Source: Venenivibrio stagnispumantis
GTDB lineage: Bacteria > Aquificota > Aquificia > Aquificales > Hydrogenothermaceae
Reading direction: 5' to 3'
Length of the DNA stretch: 64,000 bases
NCBI RefSeq assembly: GCF_900182795.1
Contig: NZ_FXTX01000008.1
Coordinates: 1-64,000 of the forward strand
The notes beneath the pieces are model-generated. The model was not told the origin of the DNA. It searched no databases and saw only the letters and a program-made list of their open reading frames with translations. Shown here piece after piece: positions 27,667 through 39,851 of the stretch. Made by a program: the position numbers and the translations under genes. Every line of letters starts with the position of its first letter. The stretch's first letter is position 1.

Positions 27667-30600
27667 TTGATTAATGAAGAAAAAGCAAAAGGATTAATGC
27701 CATTTGAAAGTATTAGACTTGGTTTAGCTTCTCCTGAGGTTATCCGTTCTTGGTCTCATGGAGAAGTAAAAAAACCTGAAACATTAAATTACAGAACATT
27801 AAAACCTGAAAAAGATGGATTATTTGATGCAAGAATATTTGGACCAATAAAAGATTATGAATGTCTCTGTGGAAAATATAAAAAGAAAAAGTATGAAGGA
27901 ACCATTTGTGATAGATGTGGAGTTGAAGTTACCCGTTCTGATGTAAGAAGAGAAAGATTTGGACATATAGAGCTTGCTTCTCCGGTCGTTCATATATGGT
28001 ATTTAAAATCAACACCATCTAAAATAGGGAATCTTTTAAATTTATCTTCAAGAGATATAGAAAGAGTGGTATATTTTGAATCTTATATGCTTATAGAACA
28101 TCCAGCAGAAGAGGAAGAGGAAGCTTTTGAAAAAGACAGTTCAACATTACCTTTATTTGAAGGTGGATTAACAAAATACGTAAAAATCTCTGTTATTTCT
28201 GAAGATGAATTTAGAGAAAATGAAGCTATTTATTCAAACTCAGAAAAGTACGAATATGGTATGGGTGCTGAAAAAGTTAAAGATTTACTTTCCCGTATAG
28301 ACCTTGAGATGCTTGCTAAAAAATTAAAAGATGAAATTCATGGTTATGCAATAGGGTTTGATGATTTAAATCTTGAAACAAAAATTAAATATCCAAAATC
28401 TTATCAAAAATTAGTTTCCGATATTGCAAAAAGATTTACAGAATACGGAATAAATTTAAACGGACATTTACTCTCTGACAAAGAGATAGATGCGATAATA
28501 ACCGGTGAGCTTTATGTAGTAATAGACCCAAAAGATTCAGGATTAGAGAAATATAAAGTAATAAGTGCAACAGATTATCAATCAATTGCTGAGAAGGTAG
28601 AAGCCTTAACCGGAATAGAAGCATTAAAAGTAGTTTATAAAGAGTTTAGAAAGATAAATCCTGAGATACCACTTCTTGAAGTATTTAAAGAGAATTTAAG
28701 AAACAGCTTACTGAGAGAAACTGCTGAACAAAAACTTAAAAAATTAGTTAGAAGGTTAAGACTTGTAGAAGGATTTTTAAAATCCGGAAATAAACCTGAA
28801 TGGATGATTTTAGATGTTATACCTGTTATACCACCTGATTTAAGACCTTTACTTCCACTTGATGGTGGTAGATTTGCAACATCTGATTTAAATGATTTAT
28901 ATAGAAGGGTTATAAATAGAAATAACAGATTAAAAAGATTAATAGACCTTGATGCTCCTGAAATCATTATTAGAAACGAAAAAAGAATGCTACAGGAAGC
29001 AGTTGATGCTCTTATAGATAACGGAAGAAGAGGAAGAACAGTAACCCAAAACAACAGACCTTTAAAATCCCTTTCTGATTCATTAAGAGGTAAGCAAGGA
29101 AGATTTAGACAAAATCTTCTTGGTAAAAGGGTTGATTATTCCGGCCGTTCGGTAATAGTTGTTGGGCCTGAAATGCAAATGCATGAATGTGGTCTTCCAA
29201 AACAGATGGCTCTTGAACTATTTAAACCTTTCGTTTACAGAAGACTTGAAGAAAAAGGATATGCTACTTCTATAAAAATGGCTAAAAGAATGGTAGAAAA
29301 TAAAGAACCGGAAGTTTGGGAATGTCTTGAAGAGGTTGTAAAACAGCATCCGGTTCTACTAAACCGTGCACCTACACTTCATAGAATGTCAATACAAGCT
29401 TTTGAGCCTAAGCTTGTAGAAGGAAAAGCTATAAGATTACATCCTCTCGTCTGTCCTCCTTTTAACGCAGACTTTGACGGCGACCAAATGGCAGTTCATG
29501 TTCCTTTATCAGTAGAAGCACAGCTTGAATCATATATATTAATGCTTTCTACCCAAAATATTCTCTCTCCTGCCCACGGAAAACCTGTTACAATGCCTTC
29601 TCAAGATATAATTCTCGGAGCTCACTATATTACACAGGAATTAAAAGGAGCAAAAGGAGAAGGAAAAATATTTGCAAACCCTGATGAAGCAAAACTTGCC
29701 TATGACCTTGGTAAGATAGATTTACTTGCAAAAATAAAAGTTAAGCTAAATAGAAAGATAATAGAAACAACAGTCGGAAGATTAATATTTAATGAAATTC
29801 TGCCTGAAGGATTTCCTTTTGTTAATGAAGTTTTAAATAAGAAAAAGATATCTAAGTTAATCTCGGATATATATGAAAAATATGGTAATGAGGTAGCCGC
29901 AATAACCCTTGATAGAATAAAAGAACTTGGGTTTAAATTTGCTACAAAAGCCGGAATATCCATATCTGTATCAGATTTAGTAGTTCCACAAAAGAAAGCA
30001 GAGATTATCCAAAAAGCAATAAAAGAAGCAGAAGAAGTATGGCAACAGTATGTAGATGGTATCATAACAAGAGGAGAAAGACATAACAAAGTTATTGATA
30101 TATGGTCAACAGTCACAAATGAAGTTGCTAAATTAATGTTTGATGAGATAGAAAAAACAGAAAGAGTTGAAAATGGCAAAAAATATCCAGGAGAATTTAA
30201 CCCTGTATATATGATGGCATCTTCCGGTGCAAGAGGTAGTAAAGACCAGATAAGACAGCTTGCAGGTATGCGTGGTCTTATGGCTAAACACTCAGGAGAA
30301 TTTATAGAAACTCCTATTATATCTAACTTTAGAGAAGGTCTATCTGTTGTTGAGTACTTTATATCAACATACGGAGCAAGAAAAGGTCTTGCAGATACAG
30401 CTTTAAAGACAGCAGTAGCAGGATATCTTACAAGAAGACTTGCAGATGTAGCTCAAGATGTTATAATTACAGCAGAAGATTGCGGAACATTGAAAGGAAT
30501 TACAGTCTCTGCCATTATTGAAGGTGGAGAAATTGTAGTGCCTCTAAGAGATAGAATTATTGGAAGATATGCAGCAGAAGATATAATAGACCCTTACACC

Positions 30601-32409
30601 AATGAAGTTATCGTTGTTATGAATGAAGAAATTACAGAAGAGAAAGCCACACAAATAGAAAAAGCAGGCATAGAAAAAGTTAAAATCCGTTCTGTGCTTA
30701 CCTGCGAACAAACAGTTGGCGTATGTGCTAAATGTTATGGAAGAGATTTAGCCCAAAGAAAACTTGTAGATATTGGAGAAGCGGTAGGAATTATAGCAGC
30801 CCAATCTATCGGTGAACCGGGAACACAGCTTACAATGAGAACATTCCACATTGGTGGTGCAGCTACAGCACAGGCAGCCCAAACTGCTCATATAGCATCA
30901 GTTAATGGAATAGTAAAATTAGTAAATGTTAAAACAGTTAAAGATAGAGAAGGAAAAGAATTAATTATAAACAGGGAAGGTTCAATAATAATCTTAGATA
31001 AAGAAGGAAAACCATTAGAAAGATTTCCGGCTCCTTATGGTGCTATCTTAAAAGTTAAAGATGGTGAAGAAGTAAAAGAAGGAACAATCTTAGCAGAATG
31101 GGATCCATTTAGTATTCCGATTATTGCTGAAAAAAGCGGTACAGTTGAGTTTAGGGATGTTATCGCAGATGTTACTTTAAGAGAAGAAAGAGATAATATC
31201 ACCGGTAAAACAATTCTTGATATTAGCTTTATGAGACCTAAGGATGCAGCTTTACATACACCAAGAATGGTTATCCATGGAGATGATGGAGAAGATTATG
31301 TATATGATTTACCTGTGAACTCTTTAATATTATTAACAAAAGACCAGCTTGAAGAAAAATGGGATAAATGCTTAACATGTTCTGAAGCAGAAAAAACGGA
31401 AGTTTATCATAAATATATACAACCAAAAGAAGGTTTTAGAGTATATGAAGGAGATGTAATAGTAAAAATACCAAGAGAAAGAGCAAAAGTTAGAGATATT
31501 GTTGGTGGTCTTCCAAGGGTTGAAGAATTACTTGAGGCAAGGGAACCTAAAAATAAAGCTATTGTTTCTGAAATTGATGGTATAGTTAGAATATATGAAG
31601 ATGCTGATGAAATAATATTATTTAATCCTAAGACAGGAGAATCTAAAACATACAAAATAAATCCGGATACATTCGTTATCGTTAAAAACGGTCAACAAGT
31701 AAAAGAAGGTCAGGAACTCACAGATGATGGTTCTGTAAAAGCTGAGTTTAGTGGAACTGTAAGAGTTAGAAGTAAAGGAACATTAATTGTAGTATTTAAT
31801 AAAGAGACAGGACAACAGAAAAAATACAGAGTAGCAAAAGGTAGATTTATTATAGTAAAAGATGGAGCAGTTGTTAAAGCCGGAGACCCACTTACAGATG
31901 GCTCTCCAAATCCTCATGATATATTAAAAATAATGGGACCTGAAGAGCTTGCAGCATTCTTAGTAAAAGAAGCCCAAATGGTTTATAGATTACAAGGAGT
32001 TGAAATCAACGACAAACATTTTGAAGTAATTATCAGACAAATGCTCAAAAAAGTAAAGATAGTAGACCCAGGAGATAGCAGATTTTTACTAAATGAGATA
32101 GTTGACAAAATTGACCTTGAAGAAGAGATACAAAAAATTCTTGAAGAAGGTGGTAAGCCACCAAAAGCAGAACCAGTGCTTGTTGGTATTACAAAGGCTT
32201 CTCTTACAACAAGAAGCTGGATTTCTGCGGCTTCATTCCAAGAAACAACCAGAGTACTTGCAGATGCATCAGTAGAAGGAAAAGAAGATAAATTACAAGG
32301 ATTAAAAGAAAACGTTATAATAGGTAATATAATTCCTGCAGGAACAGGTGTTAAAGATTATATGAATGTGAAAGCTGTATTAGAGGAAGTTGAAGCATTT
32401 AAAGAATAA
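27667..32409 (+). CDS. rpoC: RNA polymerase beta' subunit
   Basis: The 1580-residue beta' subunit starts at TTG 27667 after AAGGAGG, 3 nt past the rpoB stop. Visible features are the N-terminal zinc site (Cys66, 68, 81, 84), the catalytic NADFDGDQM that binds the active-site magnesium, the bridge helix/trigger loop region [21 protein letters not shown], the second zinc site [11 protein letters not shown], and [25 protein letters not shown] lineage-specific insert after this (about residues 1080-1330) contains a CLTC pair. The last 100 residues include the omega-contact end [17 protein letters not shown] strong terminator follows. Confidence 0.97.
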   Translation: MINEEKAKGLMPFESIRLGLASPEVIRSWSHGEVKKPETLNYRTLKPEKDGLFDARIFGPIKDYECLCGKYKKKKYEGTICDRCGVEVTRSDVRRERFGHIELASPVVHIWYLKSTPSKIGNLLNLSSRDIERVVYFESYMLIEHPAEEEEEAFEKDSSTLPLFEGGLTKYVKISVISEDEFRENEAIYSNSEKYEYGMGAEKVKDLLSRIDLEMLAKKLKDEIHGYAIGFDDLNLETKIKYPKSYQKLVSDIAKRFTEYGINLNGHLLSDKEIDAIITGELYVVIDPKDSGLEKYKVISATDYQSIAEKVEALTGIEALKVVYKEFRKINPEIPLLEVFKENLRNSLLRETAEQKLKKLVRRLRLVEGFLKSGNKPEWMILDVIPVIPPDLRPLLPLDGGRFATSDLNDLYRRVINRNNRLKRLIDLDAPEIIIRNEKRMLQEAVDALIDNGRRGRTVTQNNRPLKSLSDSLRGKQGRFRQNLLGKRVDYSGRSVIVVGPEMQMHECGLPKQMALELFKPFVYRRLEEKGYATSIKMAKRMVENKEPEVWECLEEVVKQHPVLLNRAPTLHRMSIQAFEPKLVEGKAIRLHPLVCPPFNADFDGDQMAVHVPLSVEAQLESYILMLSTQNILSPAHGKPVTMPSQDIILGAHYITQELKGAKGEGKIFANPDEAKLAYDLGKIDLLAKIKVKLNRKIIETTVGRLIFNEILPEGFPFVNEVLNKKKISKLISDIYEKYGNEVAAITLDRIKELGFKFATKAGISISVSDLVVPQKKAEIIQKAIKEAEEVWQQYVDGIITRGERHNKVIDIWSTVTNEVAKLMFDEIEKTERVENGKKYPGEFNPVYMMASSGARGSKDQIRQLAGMRGLMAKHSGEFIETPIISNFREGLSVVEYFISTYGARKGLADTALKTAVAGYLTRRLADVAQDVIITAEDCGTLKGITVSAIIEGGEIVVPLRDRIIGRYAAEDIIDPYTNEVIVVMNEEITEEKATQIEKAGIEKVKIRSVLTCEQTVGVCAKCYGRDLAQRKLVDIGEAVGIIAAQSIGEPGTQLTMRTFHIGGAATAQAAQTAHIASVNGIVKLVNVKTVKDREGKELIINREGSIIILDKEGKPLERFPAPYGAILKVKDGEEVKEGTILAEWDPFSIPIIAEKSGTVEFRDVIADVTLREERDNITGKTILDISFMRPKDAALHTPRMVIHGDDGEDYVYDLPVNSLILLTKDQLEEKWDKCLTCSEAEKTEVYHKYIQPKEGFRVYEGDVIVKIPRERAKVRDIVGGLPRVEELLEAREPKNKAIVSEIDGIVRIYEDADEIILFNPKTGESKTYKINPDTFVIVKNGQQVKEGQELTDDGSVKAEFSGTVRVRSKGTLIVVFNKETGQQKKYRVAKGRFIIVKDGAVVKAGDPLTDGSPNPHDILKIMGPEELAAFLVKEAQMVYRLQGVEINDKHFEVIIRQMLKKVKIVDPGDSRFLLNEIVDKIDLEEEIQKILEEGGKPPKAEPVLVGITKASLTTRSWISAASFQETTRVLADASVEGKEDKLQGLKENVIIGNIIPAGTGVKDYMNVKAVLEEVEAFKE

Positions 32410-32420
32410 AATAATTTGTT

Positions 32421-32451
32421 AAATCTCCCTCCTTTTTGGGGGAGATTTTTT
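32421..32451 (+). terminator. Intrinsic terminator after rpoC
   Basis: AAATCTCCC (32421-32429) pairs with GGGAGATTT (32440-32448) with a short loop, and the stem runs into a TTTTTT tract. It ends the tRNA-tuf-rpl-rpoBC unit just before the next promoter. Confidence 0.85.
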
Positions 32452-32452
32452 A

Positions 32453-32481
32453 TTGACAGCATAAAAAAGATATATTATAAT
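32453..32481 (+). promoter_or_regulatory. Perfect consensus promoter of the str-S10-spc-alpha run
   Basis: TTGACA (32453-32458), a 17-nt spacer and TATAAT (32476-32481) match the sigma-70 consensus exactly. It begins 2 nt after the terminator T tract. I see no other strong promoter up to rplQ, so it may serve some 33 genes over 19 kb. Confidence 0.88.
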
Positions 32482-32521
32482 ATTAGCTTTGCTTTACTAT
32501 GTTTATTTAGGAGGTATAATA

Positions 32522-32920
32522 GTGCCAACAATTAATCAGCTTATTAGAAAGGGAAGAGAGAGTGTAAAAAAGAAATCAAAAGCTCCAGCCCTTGAGGGAA
32601 ATCCTCAAAAAAGAGGAGTTTGTGTTCGTGTTTATACAACAACACCAAAGAAGCCTAACTCTGCTTTGAGAAAAGTGGCAAGGGTAAGATTGTCAAATGG
32701 TTATGAAGTAACATGTTACATACCGGGAATAGGACACAACTTACAGGAGCACTCTATAGTTCTTGTAAGAGGTGGAAGGGTTAAGGACTTACCTGGTGTA
32801 AGATATAAAATTATTCGTGGTGCTCTTGATGCTGCAGGTGTAAAAGATAGAAAACAATCAAGATCAAAATACGGTGCTAAAAGACCAAAACCAGGTGCAG
32901 CACCAGCAGGTAAAAAATAA
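32522..32920 (+). CDS. rpsL: 30S ribosomal protein S12
   Basis: 132 residues. The decoding-site segments [19 protein letters not shown] and [13 protein letters not shown] have the wild-type Lys residues linked to streptomycin sensitivity. The start is the GTG at 32522, 6 nt after AGGAGGT, and it gives the family start [11 protein letters not shown]. An ATG at 32489 would lie only 8 nt from the -10 box and is rejected. Confidence 0.97.
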   Translation: MPTINQLIRKGRESVKKKSKAPALEGNPQKRGVCVRVYTTTPKKPNSALRKVARVRLSNGYEVTCYIPGIGHNLQEHSIVLVRGGRVKDLPGVRYKIIRGALDAAGVKDRKQSRSKYGAKRPKPGAAPAGKK

Positions 32921-32945
32921 TTCTGTTAAGGAGAGGTAATAAAAA

Positions 32946-33425
32946 ATGCCAAGAAAAGGACCGGTAAAACCAAGAGAAATTATGCCAGACCCAATTTATA
33001 AAGATGTTCTTGTTCATAAATTAATAAATAAAGTTATGGTAGATGGTAAAAAATCAAAAGCAGAAAAAATAGTTTATGAAGCAATGAAAATTTTATCAGA
33101 AAAAACAGGAGATGATCCTTTAACAGCTTTACACAAAGCAATAGAAAATATAAAACCACAATTAGAAGTAAGGCCAAGAAGAGTTGGTGGTTCAACATAT
33201 CAGGTTCCAATGGAAGTTCCACCAAGAAGACAAATATCTTTGGCTTTAAGATGGCTTGTTGAAGCCGCAAGATCAAGAACTGGAAAAGGAAATTATACAA
33301 TGTTAGAAAAATTATCAAATGAATTATTAGATGCCTACAATAATAAAGGAAATGCAGTAAAGAAAAAAGAAGATACCCATAGAATGGCTGAAGCTAATAA
33401 AGCTTTTGCTCATTATAAATGGTAA
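32946..33425 (+). CDS. rpsG: 30S ribosomal protein S7
   Basis: 159 residues ([16 protein letters not shown]...), usual length. Contains [12 protein letters not shown] and the C-terminal [22 protein letters not shown]7 nucleates 30S head assembly and in Escherichia coli represses the str operon. Preceded by GGAGAGG. Confidence 0.97.
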   Translation: MPRKGPVKPREIMPDPIYKDVLVHKLINKVMVDGKKSKAEKIVYEAMKILSEKTGDDPLTALHKAIENIKPQLEVRPRRVGGSTYQVPMEVPPRRQISLALRWLVEAARSRTGKGNYTMLEKLSNELLDAYNNKGNAVKKKEDTHRMAEANKAFAHYKW

Positions 33426-33454
33426 TAAATCAAAAGTTTGGAGGAAAATAAAAA

Positions 33455-35536
33455 ATGCCAAGGCAAGTGCCTATTGAAAAATTAAGAAATATAGGAATTG
33501 TAGCTCACATTGATGCAGGAAAAACTACAACAACTGAAAGAATTTTATTTTACACCGGTAAAACTTACAAAATTGGTGAAGTTCATGAAGGCGCTGCAAC
33601 TATGGACTGGATGGAACAGGAAAAAGAAAGAGGAATTACAATTACTGCAGCAACAACAGCAGCTTATTGGAAAGGATATCAGCTCAATATAATTGATACT
33701 CCTGGGCACGTTGATTTCGGAGTGGAAGTTGTAAGATCAATGAAAGCTCTTGATGGTATTGTTTTTGTATTTGCTTCAGTTGAAGGGGTTCAACCTCAAT
33801 CAGAAGCAAACTGGAGATGGGCAGATAGATTCCAAAAACCAAGAATAGCATTTGTAAATAAAATGGATAGAGTTGGAGCAAATTTCTTTGGTGTATATGA
33901 AGATATAATTAAAAAACTCGGAGCAAAACCTGTTCCTATCCAAATTCCTATAGGGGCAGAAGATAGTTTTATTGGAGTTGTTGATTTATTTAATATGAAA
34001 GCTATTGTTTGGGATGGTGATGAACTTGGAGCTAAATTTAGTGAAAAGGAAATTCCTGCTGAACTTGTAGATTTAGCTCAAGAATGGCGTGAAAAAATGG
34101 TTGAAGCAATTGTAGAAACTGATGAAGCTTTAATAGATAAATATTTTGGTGGAGAGGAAATTACGGTAGAAGAGCTTAAAAAAGCTTTAAGAAAAGCTAC
34201 AATAAATAGAGAACTTGTTCCTATGCTTTGCGGAACAGCTTTCAAAAATAAAGGAATTCAGCCATTATTAGATGCAGTTTTAGATTTCTTACCATCTCCG
34301 TTAGACTTACCTCCTGTAAAAGGAACAAATCCAAACACAGGACAGGAAGAAGAGAGAAAACCACTTGATACAGAGCCTTTCTGTGCACTTGCATTTAAAG
34401 TTATGGCAGACCCTTATGCAGGTCAGGTTACATATTTTAGAGTTTATTCAGGAGTGGTAAAAGCCGGAGATACCATATTAATAGCAAATAAAGGTCAAAA
34501 ACAAAGAGTTGGTAGAATACTTAGAATGCATGCTAACCAAAGAGAAGAAATTACAGAAGTTTATGCAGGGGATATAGCTGCAGCTGTTGGATTGGATGCG
34601 GTTACAGGAGATACCCTCTCTGATGAAAAAAGACCTATTGTGCTTGAGAAAATGGATTTCCCTGAGCCTGTTATTGCTATGGCTATTGAGCCTAAAACGA
34701 AATCAGACCAAGAAAAACTTTCTCAAGTATTAAATAAATTTATGAAAGAAGACCCTACATTTAAAGTTTCTGTTGACCCAGAAACAAACCAAACATTGAT
34801 ACACGGAATGGGTGAATTACATCTTGAAATTATAATAGATAGAATGAAAAGAGAATATAAACTTGAAGTTAATGTAGGTAAACCTCAAGTTGCCTATAAA
34901 GAAACTATCAAGAAAAAAGCTACTGCAGAAGGTAAATTTATCAGACAGTCCGGTGGTAGAGGTCAATACGGACATGCTGTTATAGAAATAGAACCACTTC
35001 CTGATAAAGAGTATGAATTTGTAGATAAAATAGTTGGTGGTGTAATTCCAAAAGAATTTATACCGGCAGTAGATGAAGGTATAAGGGAAGCTATGAATTC
35101 CGGTGTAGTGGCAGGTTATCCGGTTATAAATGTAAGGGCTACATTATTTGATGGTTCTTTCCACGAAGTTGACTCTTCAGAAATAGCATTTAAAATAGCA
35201 GGTTCTATGGCATTTAGAGAAGCTATGAAAAAAGCAGACCCTGTTCTTTTAGAACCAATAATGACCGTAGAAGTTGACACTCCGGAAGATTATATGGGAG
35301 ATGTAATGGGTGATTTAAATAGAAGAAGAGGAAGAATTCTCGGTATGGAGAAAAAAGGAAATACTCAAACAATAAAAGCAGAAGTTCCACTTGCAGAGAT
35401 GTTTGGATACGCAACAGATTTAAGATCTTTAACACAAGGAAGAGCAACATTTGTAATGACATTTGCAAGATATGAAGAAGTTCCAAGAAATATTGCAGAA
35501 CAAATTGCAGGACAAAGAAATAAAGCTACAGCTTAA
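33455..35536 (+). CDS. fusA: Elongation factor G
   Basis: The translocation GTPase, 693 residues. Its G motifs are [33 protein letters not shown] and NKMDR; domain IV has the [17 protein letters not shown] segment; and domain V ends [14 protein letters not shown]. Length and order (rpsL-rpsG-fusA-tuf) are standard for the str operon. Confidence 0.98.
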   Translation: MPRQVPIEKLRNIGIVAHIDAGKTTTTERILFYTGKTYKIGEVHEGAATMDWMEQEKERGITITAATTAAYWKGYQLNIIDTPGHVDFGVEVVRSMKALDGIVFVFASVEGVQPQSEANWRWADRFQKPRIAFVNKMDRVGANFFGVYEDIIKKLGAKPVPIQIPIGAEDSFIGVVDLFNMKAIVWDGDELGAKFSEKEIPAELVDLAQEWREKMVEAIVETDEALIDKYFGGEEITVEELKKALRKATINRELVPMLCGTAFKNKGIQPLLDAVLDFLPSPLDLPPVKGTNPNTGQEEERKPLDTEPFCALAFKVMADPYAGQVTYFRVYSGVVKAGDTILIANKGQKQRVGRILRMHANQREEITEVYAGDIAAAVGLDAVTGDTLSDEKRPIVLEKMDFPEPVIAMAIEPKTKSDQEKLSQVLNKFMKEDPTFKVSVDPETNQTLIHGMGELHLEIIIDRMKREYKLEVNVGKPQVAYKETIKKKATAEGKFIRQSGGRGQYGHAVIEIEPLPDKEYEFVDKIVGGVIPKEFIPAVDEGIREAMNSGVVAGYPVINVRATLFDGSFHEVDSSEIAFKIAGSMAFREAMKKADPVLLEPIMTVEVDTPEDYMGDVMGDLNRRRGRILGMEKKGNTQTIKAEVPLAEMFGYATDLRSLTQGRATFVMTFARYEEVPRNIAEQIAGQRNKATA

Positions 35537-35559
35537 AATTTAGAAAGGAGGTTATATAT

Positions 35560-36750
35560 ATGGCAAAGGAAAAATTTGTAAGAGGAAAAGAACATTTAAA
35601 CGTAGGAACAATAGGACACGTTGACCATGGTAAAACAACATTAACCGCTGCTATCACTTATGTTCTATCTAAAAAAGGTCTCGCTAAATTCGTTGGATAC
35701 GGAGATATTGATAAAGCTCCTGAAGAAAGAGAAAGAGGTATTACTATTAACATAACCCACGTTGAGTATGAAACTGAAAAAAGACATTATGCCCACGTTG
35801 ATTGCCCTGGACACGCTGACTATATTAAAAATATGATTACCGGTGCTGCTCAAATGGATGGTGCTATCCTCGTTGTTTCTGCTGCCGATGGCCCTATGCC
35901 TCAAACAAGAGAACACGTTCTCCTCGCAAGACAGGTTAATGTTCCTTATATCGTTGTTTTCTTAAATAAATGTGATATGGTTGATGACCCTGAATTGTTA
36001 GACCTCGTTGAACTTGAAGTTAGAGAGTTATTAAATAAATATGAATTCCCTGGAGATGAAGTTCCTGTTATTAGAGGTTCAGCACTTGGTGCTTTAAATG
36101 ATGACCCTAAATGGGTTGCTTCTATTGAAGAGTTATTAAAAGCTATGGATGAATATATCCCAACTCCTCCAAGAGAAACTGATAAACCTTTCCTTATGGC
36201 TGTTGAAGACGTATTTACTATTACAGGAAGAGGTACAGTTGTAACAGGAAGAGTTGAAAGAGGTGTTTTAAAAGTTGGTGATGAGGTAGAGATAGTAGGA
36301 CTTTCTGATGAGAAAAAGAAAACTGTAGTAACCGGAATAGAGATGTTTAGAAAAATATTGGATGAAGCAGTAGCTGGAGATAACATAGGGGTATTATTAA
36401 GAGGTATAACAAAGGATGAAGTAGAAAGAGGACAGGTATTGGCAAAACCTGGAACAATAACTCCACATAAGAAATTCAAAGCACAGGTATATGTGCTTAG
36501 CAAAGAGGAAGGTGGAAGACATACACCATTCTTCTTAGGATACAGACCACAATTCTATATGAGAACAGCAGATATAACAGGGACAGTAGTAGGATTACCG
36601 GAAGGACAAGAGATGGTAATGCCTGGAGATAATGTAGAATTAACAATAGAGTTAATGGTGCCTGTAGCTATGGAAGAGCAGATGAGATTTGCTATTAGAG
36701 AAGGTGGTAGAACTGTTGGTGCAGGTGTTGTTACACAAATTATTGAGTAA
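35560..36750 (+). CDS. tuf: Elongation factor Tu (copy 2)
   Basis: Same 396-residue protein as copy 1. The near-identity starts at the ATG and continues 14 nt past the stop (through GAGGGCTGAAA), then ends abruptly, while the leaders differ apart from AGGAGG. The seven synonymous differences are at 35665, 35886, 35907, 35922, 35925, 35928 and 36555. This pattern indicates recent gene conversion. It has the same internal switch from GTT to GTA and back. It corresponds to tufA of the str operon and continues without a gap into the S10 block. Confidence 0.98.
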   Translation: MAKEKFVRGKEHLNVGTIGHVDHGKTTLTAAITYVLSKKGLAKFVGYGDIDKAPEERERGITINITHVEYETEKRHYAHVDCPGHADYIKNMITGAAQMDGAILVVSAADGPMPQTREHVLLARQVNVPYIVVFLNKCDMVDDPELLDLVELEVRELLNKYEFPGDEVPVIRGSALGALNDDPKWVASIEELLKAMDEYIPTPPRETDKPFLMAVEDVFTITGRGTVVTGRVERGVLKVGDEVEIVGLSDEKKKTVVTGIEMFRKILDEAVAGDNIGVLLRGITKDEVERGQVLAKPGTITPHKKFKAQVYVLSKEEGGRHTPFFLGYRPQFYMRTADITGTVVGLPEGQEMVMPGDNVELTIELMVPVAMEEQMRFAIREGGRTVGAGVVTQIIE

Positions 36751-36762
36751 GAGGGCTGAAAG

Positions 36763-37068
36763 ATGGAAAAAATAAGAATTAAATTAAAAGCTTTTGACCA
36801 TAAAGTGTTAGACCAATCTGTTAAACAGATTGTTGACACCGTAAAAAGAGGCGGTGGGGTCATTAAAGGGCCCGTCCCGCTTCCTACTGATAGAAAAGTA
36901 TGGTGTGTTTTAAGGTCTCCTCACAAATTTGAACAATCAAGAGAACATTTTGAGATGAGAATTCATAAAAGATTAATAGATATAGAAAATGCAACACCTC
37001 AAACAATAGAAGCATTAATGGATATAAGCCTTCCTGCAGGTGTTGATGTAGAAATTAAATTAAGCTAA
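36763..37068 (+). CDS. rpsJ: 30S ribosomal protein S10
   Basis: 101 residues. Contains [18 protein letters not shown] and the loop [20 protein letters not shown]10 is also NusE, a partner of NusB and NusG in antitermination. It starts 12 nt after the tuf stop, using the GAGGG that is shared with the other tuf copy. Confidence 0.97.
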   Translation: MEKIRIKLKAFDHKVLDQSVKQIVDTVKRGGGVIKGPVPLPTDRKVWCVLRSPHKFEQSREHFEMRIHKRLIDIENATPQTIEALMDISLPAGVDVEIKLS

Positions 37069-37082
37069 AAGGAGAGATAACC

Positions 37083-37763
37083 ATGCCAAAGGGCATAATA
37101 GGTAAAAAAATAGGAATGACAAGGGTTTTTATACAAGGAAAAGCTATCCCTGTAACAGTAATAGAAGTAAAACCTAATTATGTTGTTAGATTGAAAACAG
37201 AAGATAAAGATGGATATAATGCAGTAGTTCTTGGAACAGAAGAAAGAAAAGAAAAAAATACCCCAAAACCTTTATTGGCAATATTTAAAAAAGCTAATCT
37301 AAAACCTCTCAGATATTTAAGAGAGTTTCCTTTAAAAGAAGGAGAAAATTTAGAATTAGGTCAGGAAATAAAAGTAGAAAATGTTTTTGAAAAAGGTGAT
37401 TTAATTGATATCACCGGAAAATCAAAAGGTAGAGGTTTTACCTCTGTTATGAAAAGATGGGATTTTGCAGGATTTCCAAGATCTCACGGACACAGATACC
37501 ACAGAGCTGTTGGTTCTATCGGTTGTAGAACAGAACCAGGTAGAGTATGGAAAACAAAAAGAATGGCAGGACATTATGGAAATGAAACAGTTACAGTTCT
37601 TGGGCTTGAAGTGGTAGATATTATTCCGGAAAAAAATGTAATCTTAGTAAAAGGTTCTGTTCCGGGACATACAAATTCCATATTAACATTAAAATCAAGT
37701 GTTATTGCAGATAGAAGAAAAGGTAAAATAAAATTACAAAAATCAAAAGCTATGTATGCTTAA
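37083..37763 (+). CDS. rplC: 50S ribosomal protein L3
   Basis: 226 residues. Starts KGIIGKKIGMTRVF, and has the SKGRGFTSVMKRWDFAG and GSIGCRTEPGRVWKTKRMAGHYGN central extension that reaches the peptidyl-transferase centre. It is slightly longer than the Escherichia coli protein because of a C-terminal basic tail (RRKGKIKLQKSKAMYA). Confidence 0.97.
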   Translation: MPKGIIGKKIGMTRVFIQGKAIPVTVIEVKPNYVVRLKTEDKDGYNAVVLGTEERKEKNTPKPLLAIFKKANLKPLRYLREFPLKEGENLELGQEIKVENVFEKGDLIDITGKSKGRGFTSVMKRWDFAGFPRSHGHRYHRAVGSIGCRTEPGRVWKTKRMAGHYGNETVTVLGLEVVDIIPEKNVILVKGSVPGHTNSILTLKSSVIADRRKGKIKLQKSKAMYA

Positions 37764-37785
37764 AAAAGCTTTAGAGGTGAATTAG

Positions 37786-38412
37786 ATGGAAATCAATGTA
37801 GTTAATAAAAATAATGAGAAAGTCGGCACTATAAATTTAAATGAGAATATTTTTAATGTAGAAGCTAATCAAGGTACAGTTTGGGAAGTTATAAAATGGC
37901 AACTTGCAGCAAGAAGAGCCGGAACTGCAAGCACTAAAACAAGAGCAGAAGTTGCCGGTTCCAATAGAAAAATACTTCCACAAAAAGGAACAGGTAATGC
38001 AAGACATGGAGATAGAAAAGCAAATATCTTTGTAGGTGGTGGTGTAGCCCACGGCCCACATCCAAGAGATTATTATTACTCTTTACCTAAAAAAGTTAGA
38101 AAAAAAGTTTTAAAAGCTTCCTTAACTACAAAATTAAAGGAAGGAAGCTTAACAATAATTGAAGATTTTACATTTGAAGCTCCAAAAACAAAAAATGCTG
38201 TTGAAGTGCTTAAAAATTTCGGCTTAGAAAATGAAAAAGTATTGTTAGTATTACCAAAAAAAGATATAAATGTAATAAAATCTTTTAGAAATATTCCAAA
38301 AGTAAAAATTTTATTGGTAGAAGGATTAAATAGCTATGACATTTTAAATGCAAACCATGTATTAATTTTCAAATCAGCAATAGATAAGATTAATGAGAGG
38401 TTAGGACAATGA
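37786..38412 (+). CDS. rplD: 50S ribosomal protein L4
   Basis: 208 residues with the conserved loop around GSNRKILPQKGTGNARHGDRK that lines the exit tunnel. In gamma-proteobacteria L4 represses the S10 operon. No S10-leader structure was sought or seen here, because rpsJ follows tuf directly. It overlaps rplW by 4 nt (ATGA). Confidence 0.97.
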   Translation: MEINVVNKNNEKVGTINLNENIFNVEANQGTVWEVIKWQLAARRAGTASTKTRAEVAGSNRKILPQKGTGNARHGDRKANIFVGGGVAHGPHPRDYYYSLPKKVRKKVLKASLTTKLKEGSLTIIEDFTFEAPKTKNAVEVLKNFGLENEKVLLVLPKKDINVIKSFRNIPKVKILLVEGLNSYDILNANHVLIFKSAIDKINERLGQ

Positions 38413-38702
38413 AAACTGCTTACGACATACTTATTAGACCAATATTGACAGAAAAAGCTGTAAAAGATAATGAAAAAAATAATGTTCTTGTTTTTGAAGT
38501 TGCTATGGATGCCAATAAAATTGAAATAAGAAAAGCAGTTGAAGAAATTTTTGGTGTGAAAGTTAAAGAAGTTAGAACTCAGATTGTTAAACCAAAACCA
38601 AAAAGAGTTGGATTTAGAGCCCCCGGATATACAAAAAAATGGAAAAAAGCTATCATTAAAGTAATATCTGAAAAACCTATAAATATAACTGAATTAGTAT
38701 GA
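38409..38702 (+). CDS. rplW: 50S ribosomal protein L23
   Basis: 97 residues. Starts [14 protein letters not shown] and has [21 protein letters not shown]23 sits at the tunnel exit and docks trigger factor and SRP. Coupled to rplD by an ATGA overlap. Confidence 0.97.
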   Translation: MKTAYDILIRPILTEKAVKDNEKNNVLVFEVAMDANKIEIRKAVEEIFGVKVKEVRTQIVKPKPKRVGFRAPGYTKKWKKAIIKVISEKPINITELV

Positions 38703-38712
38703 GGTGAAAAAA

Positions 38713-39540
38713 ATGGGCGTTAGAAAATTAAAACCTGTTACAAATGGAACAAGGCATGCAATTTTATATGATTTTGCTGAAATAACAAAAACAGAGCCGG
38801 AAAAATCTTTGACCGAACCTCTTAAAAAACATGCAGGTAGAAATAACCAAGGAAGAATAACAGTAAGACACAGAGGTGGCGGACATAAAAGATTATACAG
38901 AATAATAGATTTTAAAAGAGATAAATTTGGAATACCTGCAAAAGTTGCTGCAATAGAATATGACCCAAATAGAAGTGCAAGAATAGCATTATTACATTAT
39001 GTAGATGGAGAAAAAAGATATATTATCTGGCCTGAAGGATTAAAAGTAGGTGATATTGTAATGTCTGGGCCAGATGCTGAAATAAAAGTAGGAAATGCCC
39101 TTCCACTTGAAAATATACCGGTAGGTACATTTGTTCATAATATAGAATTAACACCAGGAAAAGGTGGACAGCTTGCAAGAGCAGCAGGAATGTCTGCCCA
39201 AATACTTGGAAGACAAGGTGATTATATCCAACTTAGACTTCCTTCCGGTGAAATTAGATTAGTTCATAAAAAATGTATGGCAACAGTTGGAGTGGTAGGA
39301 CTTGCTGAACACGAACTTGTAGAGCTTGGTAAAGCCGGAAGAAGTAGATGGCTCGGTATTAGACCTACTGTTAGAGGTACTGCGATGAACCCTGTTGATC
39401 ACCCACATGGTGGTGGTGAAGGTAAAACATTTGGTAAACATCCTGTATCACCTTGGGGATTACCTACAAAAGGTTATAAAACAAGAAGAGGAGCTAAATA
39501 CTCTGATAAATTTATTATTAAACGTAGAGGTAAGAAATAA
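38713..39540 (+). CDS. rplB: 50S ribosomal protein L2
   Basis: 275 residues from the ATG at 38713, which follows GAGGTG by 6 nt. A GTG at 38704 is part of that ribosome site and is rejected. Contains [18 protein letters not shown] and the peptidyl-transferase-centre loop [18 protein letters not shown] with its conserved His. Confidence 0.97.
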   Translation: MGVRKLKPVTNGTRHAILYDFAEITKTEPEKSLTEPLKKHAGRNNQGRITVRHRGGGHKRLYRIIDFKRDKFGIPAKVAAIEYDPNRSARIALLHYVDGEKRYIIWPEGLKVGDIVMSGPDAEIKVGNALPLENIPVGTFVHNIELTPGKGGQLARAAGMSAQILGRQGDYIQLRLPSGEIRLVHKKCMATVGVVGLAEHELVELGKAGRSRWLGIRPTVRGTAMNPVDHPHGGGEGKTFGKHPVSPWGLPTKGYKTRRGAKYSDKFIIKRRGKK

Positions 39541-39839
39541 TGGGTTACAAAGGTAAATGGAATGAAAGAAATAAAAATCCTTATGTAAATGAGAAAATTC
39601 TTAAAAAAATAAGAAAGATGAATGAAACCGGAGAAAGAAAAGTAATAAAAGTATGGGATAGAGCCTGCGCAATTACACAAGAAATGGTAGGACATACAAT
39701 TGCCGTATATAATGGAAATAAATTTATACCGGTATATATTCAACCAGAAATGGTAGGACATAAGCTCGGGGAGTTCTCATTAACAAGAACATTTAGAGGA
39801 CACCCTGATAAATCAGCTAAAGTAGCTAAAAAGAAATAG
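39540..39839 (+). CDS. rpsS: 30S ribosomal protein S19
   Basis: 99 residues with the conserved [19 protein letters not shown] and [19 protein letters not shown] segments. The N-terminus reads [15 protein letters not shown] instead of the common PRSLKKGPF, so it is divergent and slightly longer than usual. Its ATG shares one base with the rplB stop. Confidence 0.95.
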   Translation: MGYKGKWNERNKNPYVNEKILKKIRKMNETGERKVIKVWDRACAITQEMVGHTIAVYNGNKFIPVYIQPEMVGHKLGEFSLTRTFRGHPDKSAKVAKKK

Positions 39840-39851
39840 TGAGGAGAAAAG

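Noticed and set aside
29700-30179. 159-codon minus-strand frame inside rpoC, and similar antisense frames in rpoB, rpoC, rpsC and pilY1
   Set aside because: All lie inside well-supported genes on the other strand, follow their codon pattern and show no recognisable domain.
32489-32521. ATG at 32489 as the start of rpsL
   Set aside because: It lies 8 nt after the -10 box, and the GTG at 32522 has AGGAGGT upstream and gives the family's exact N-terminus.
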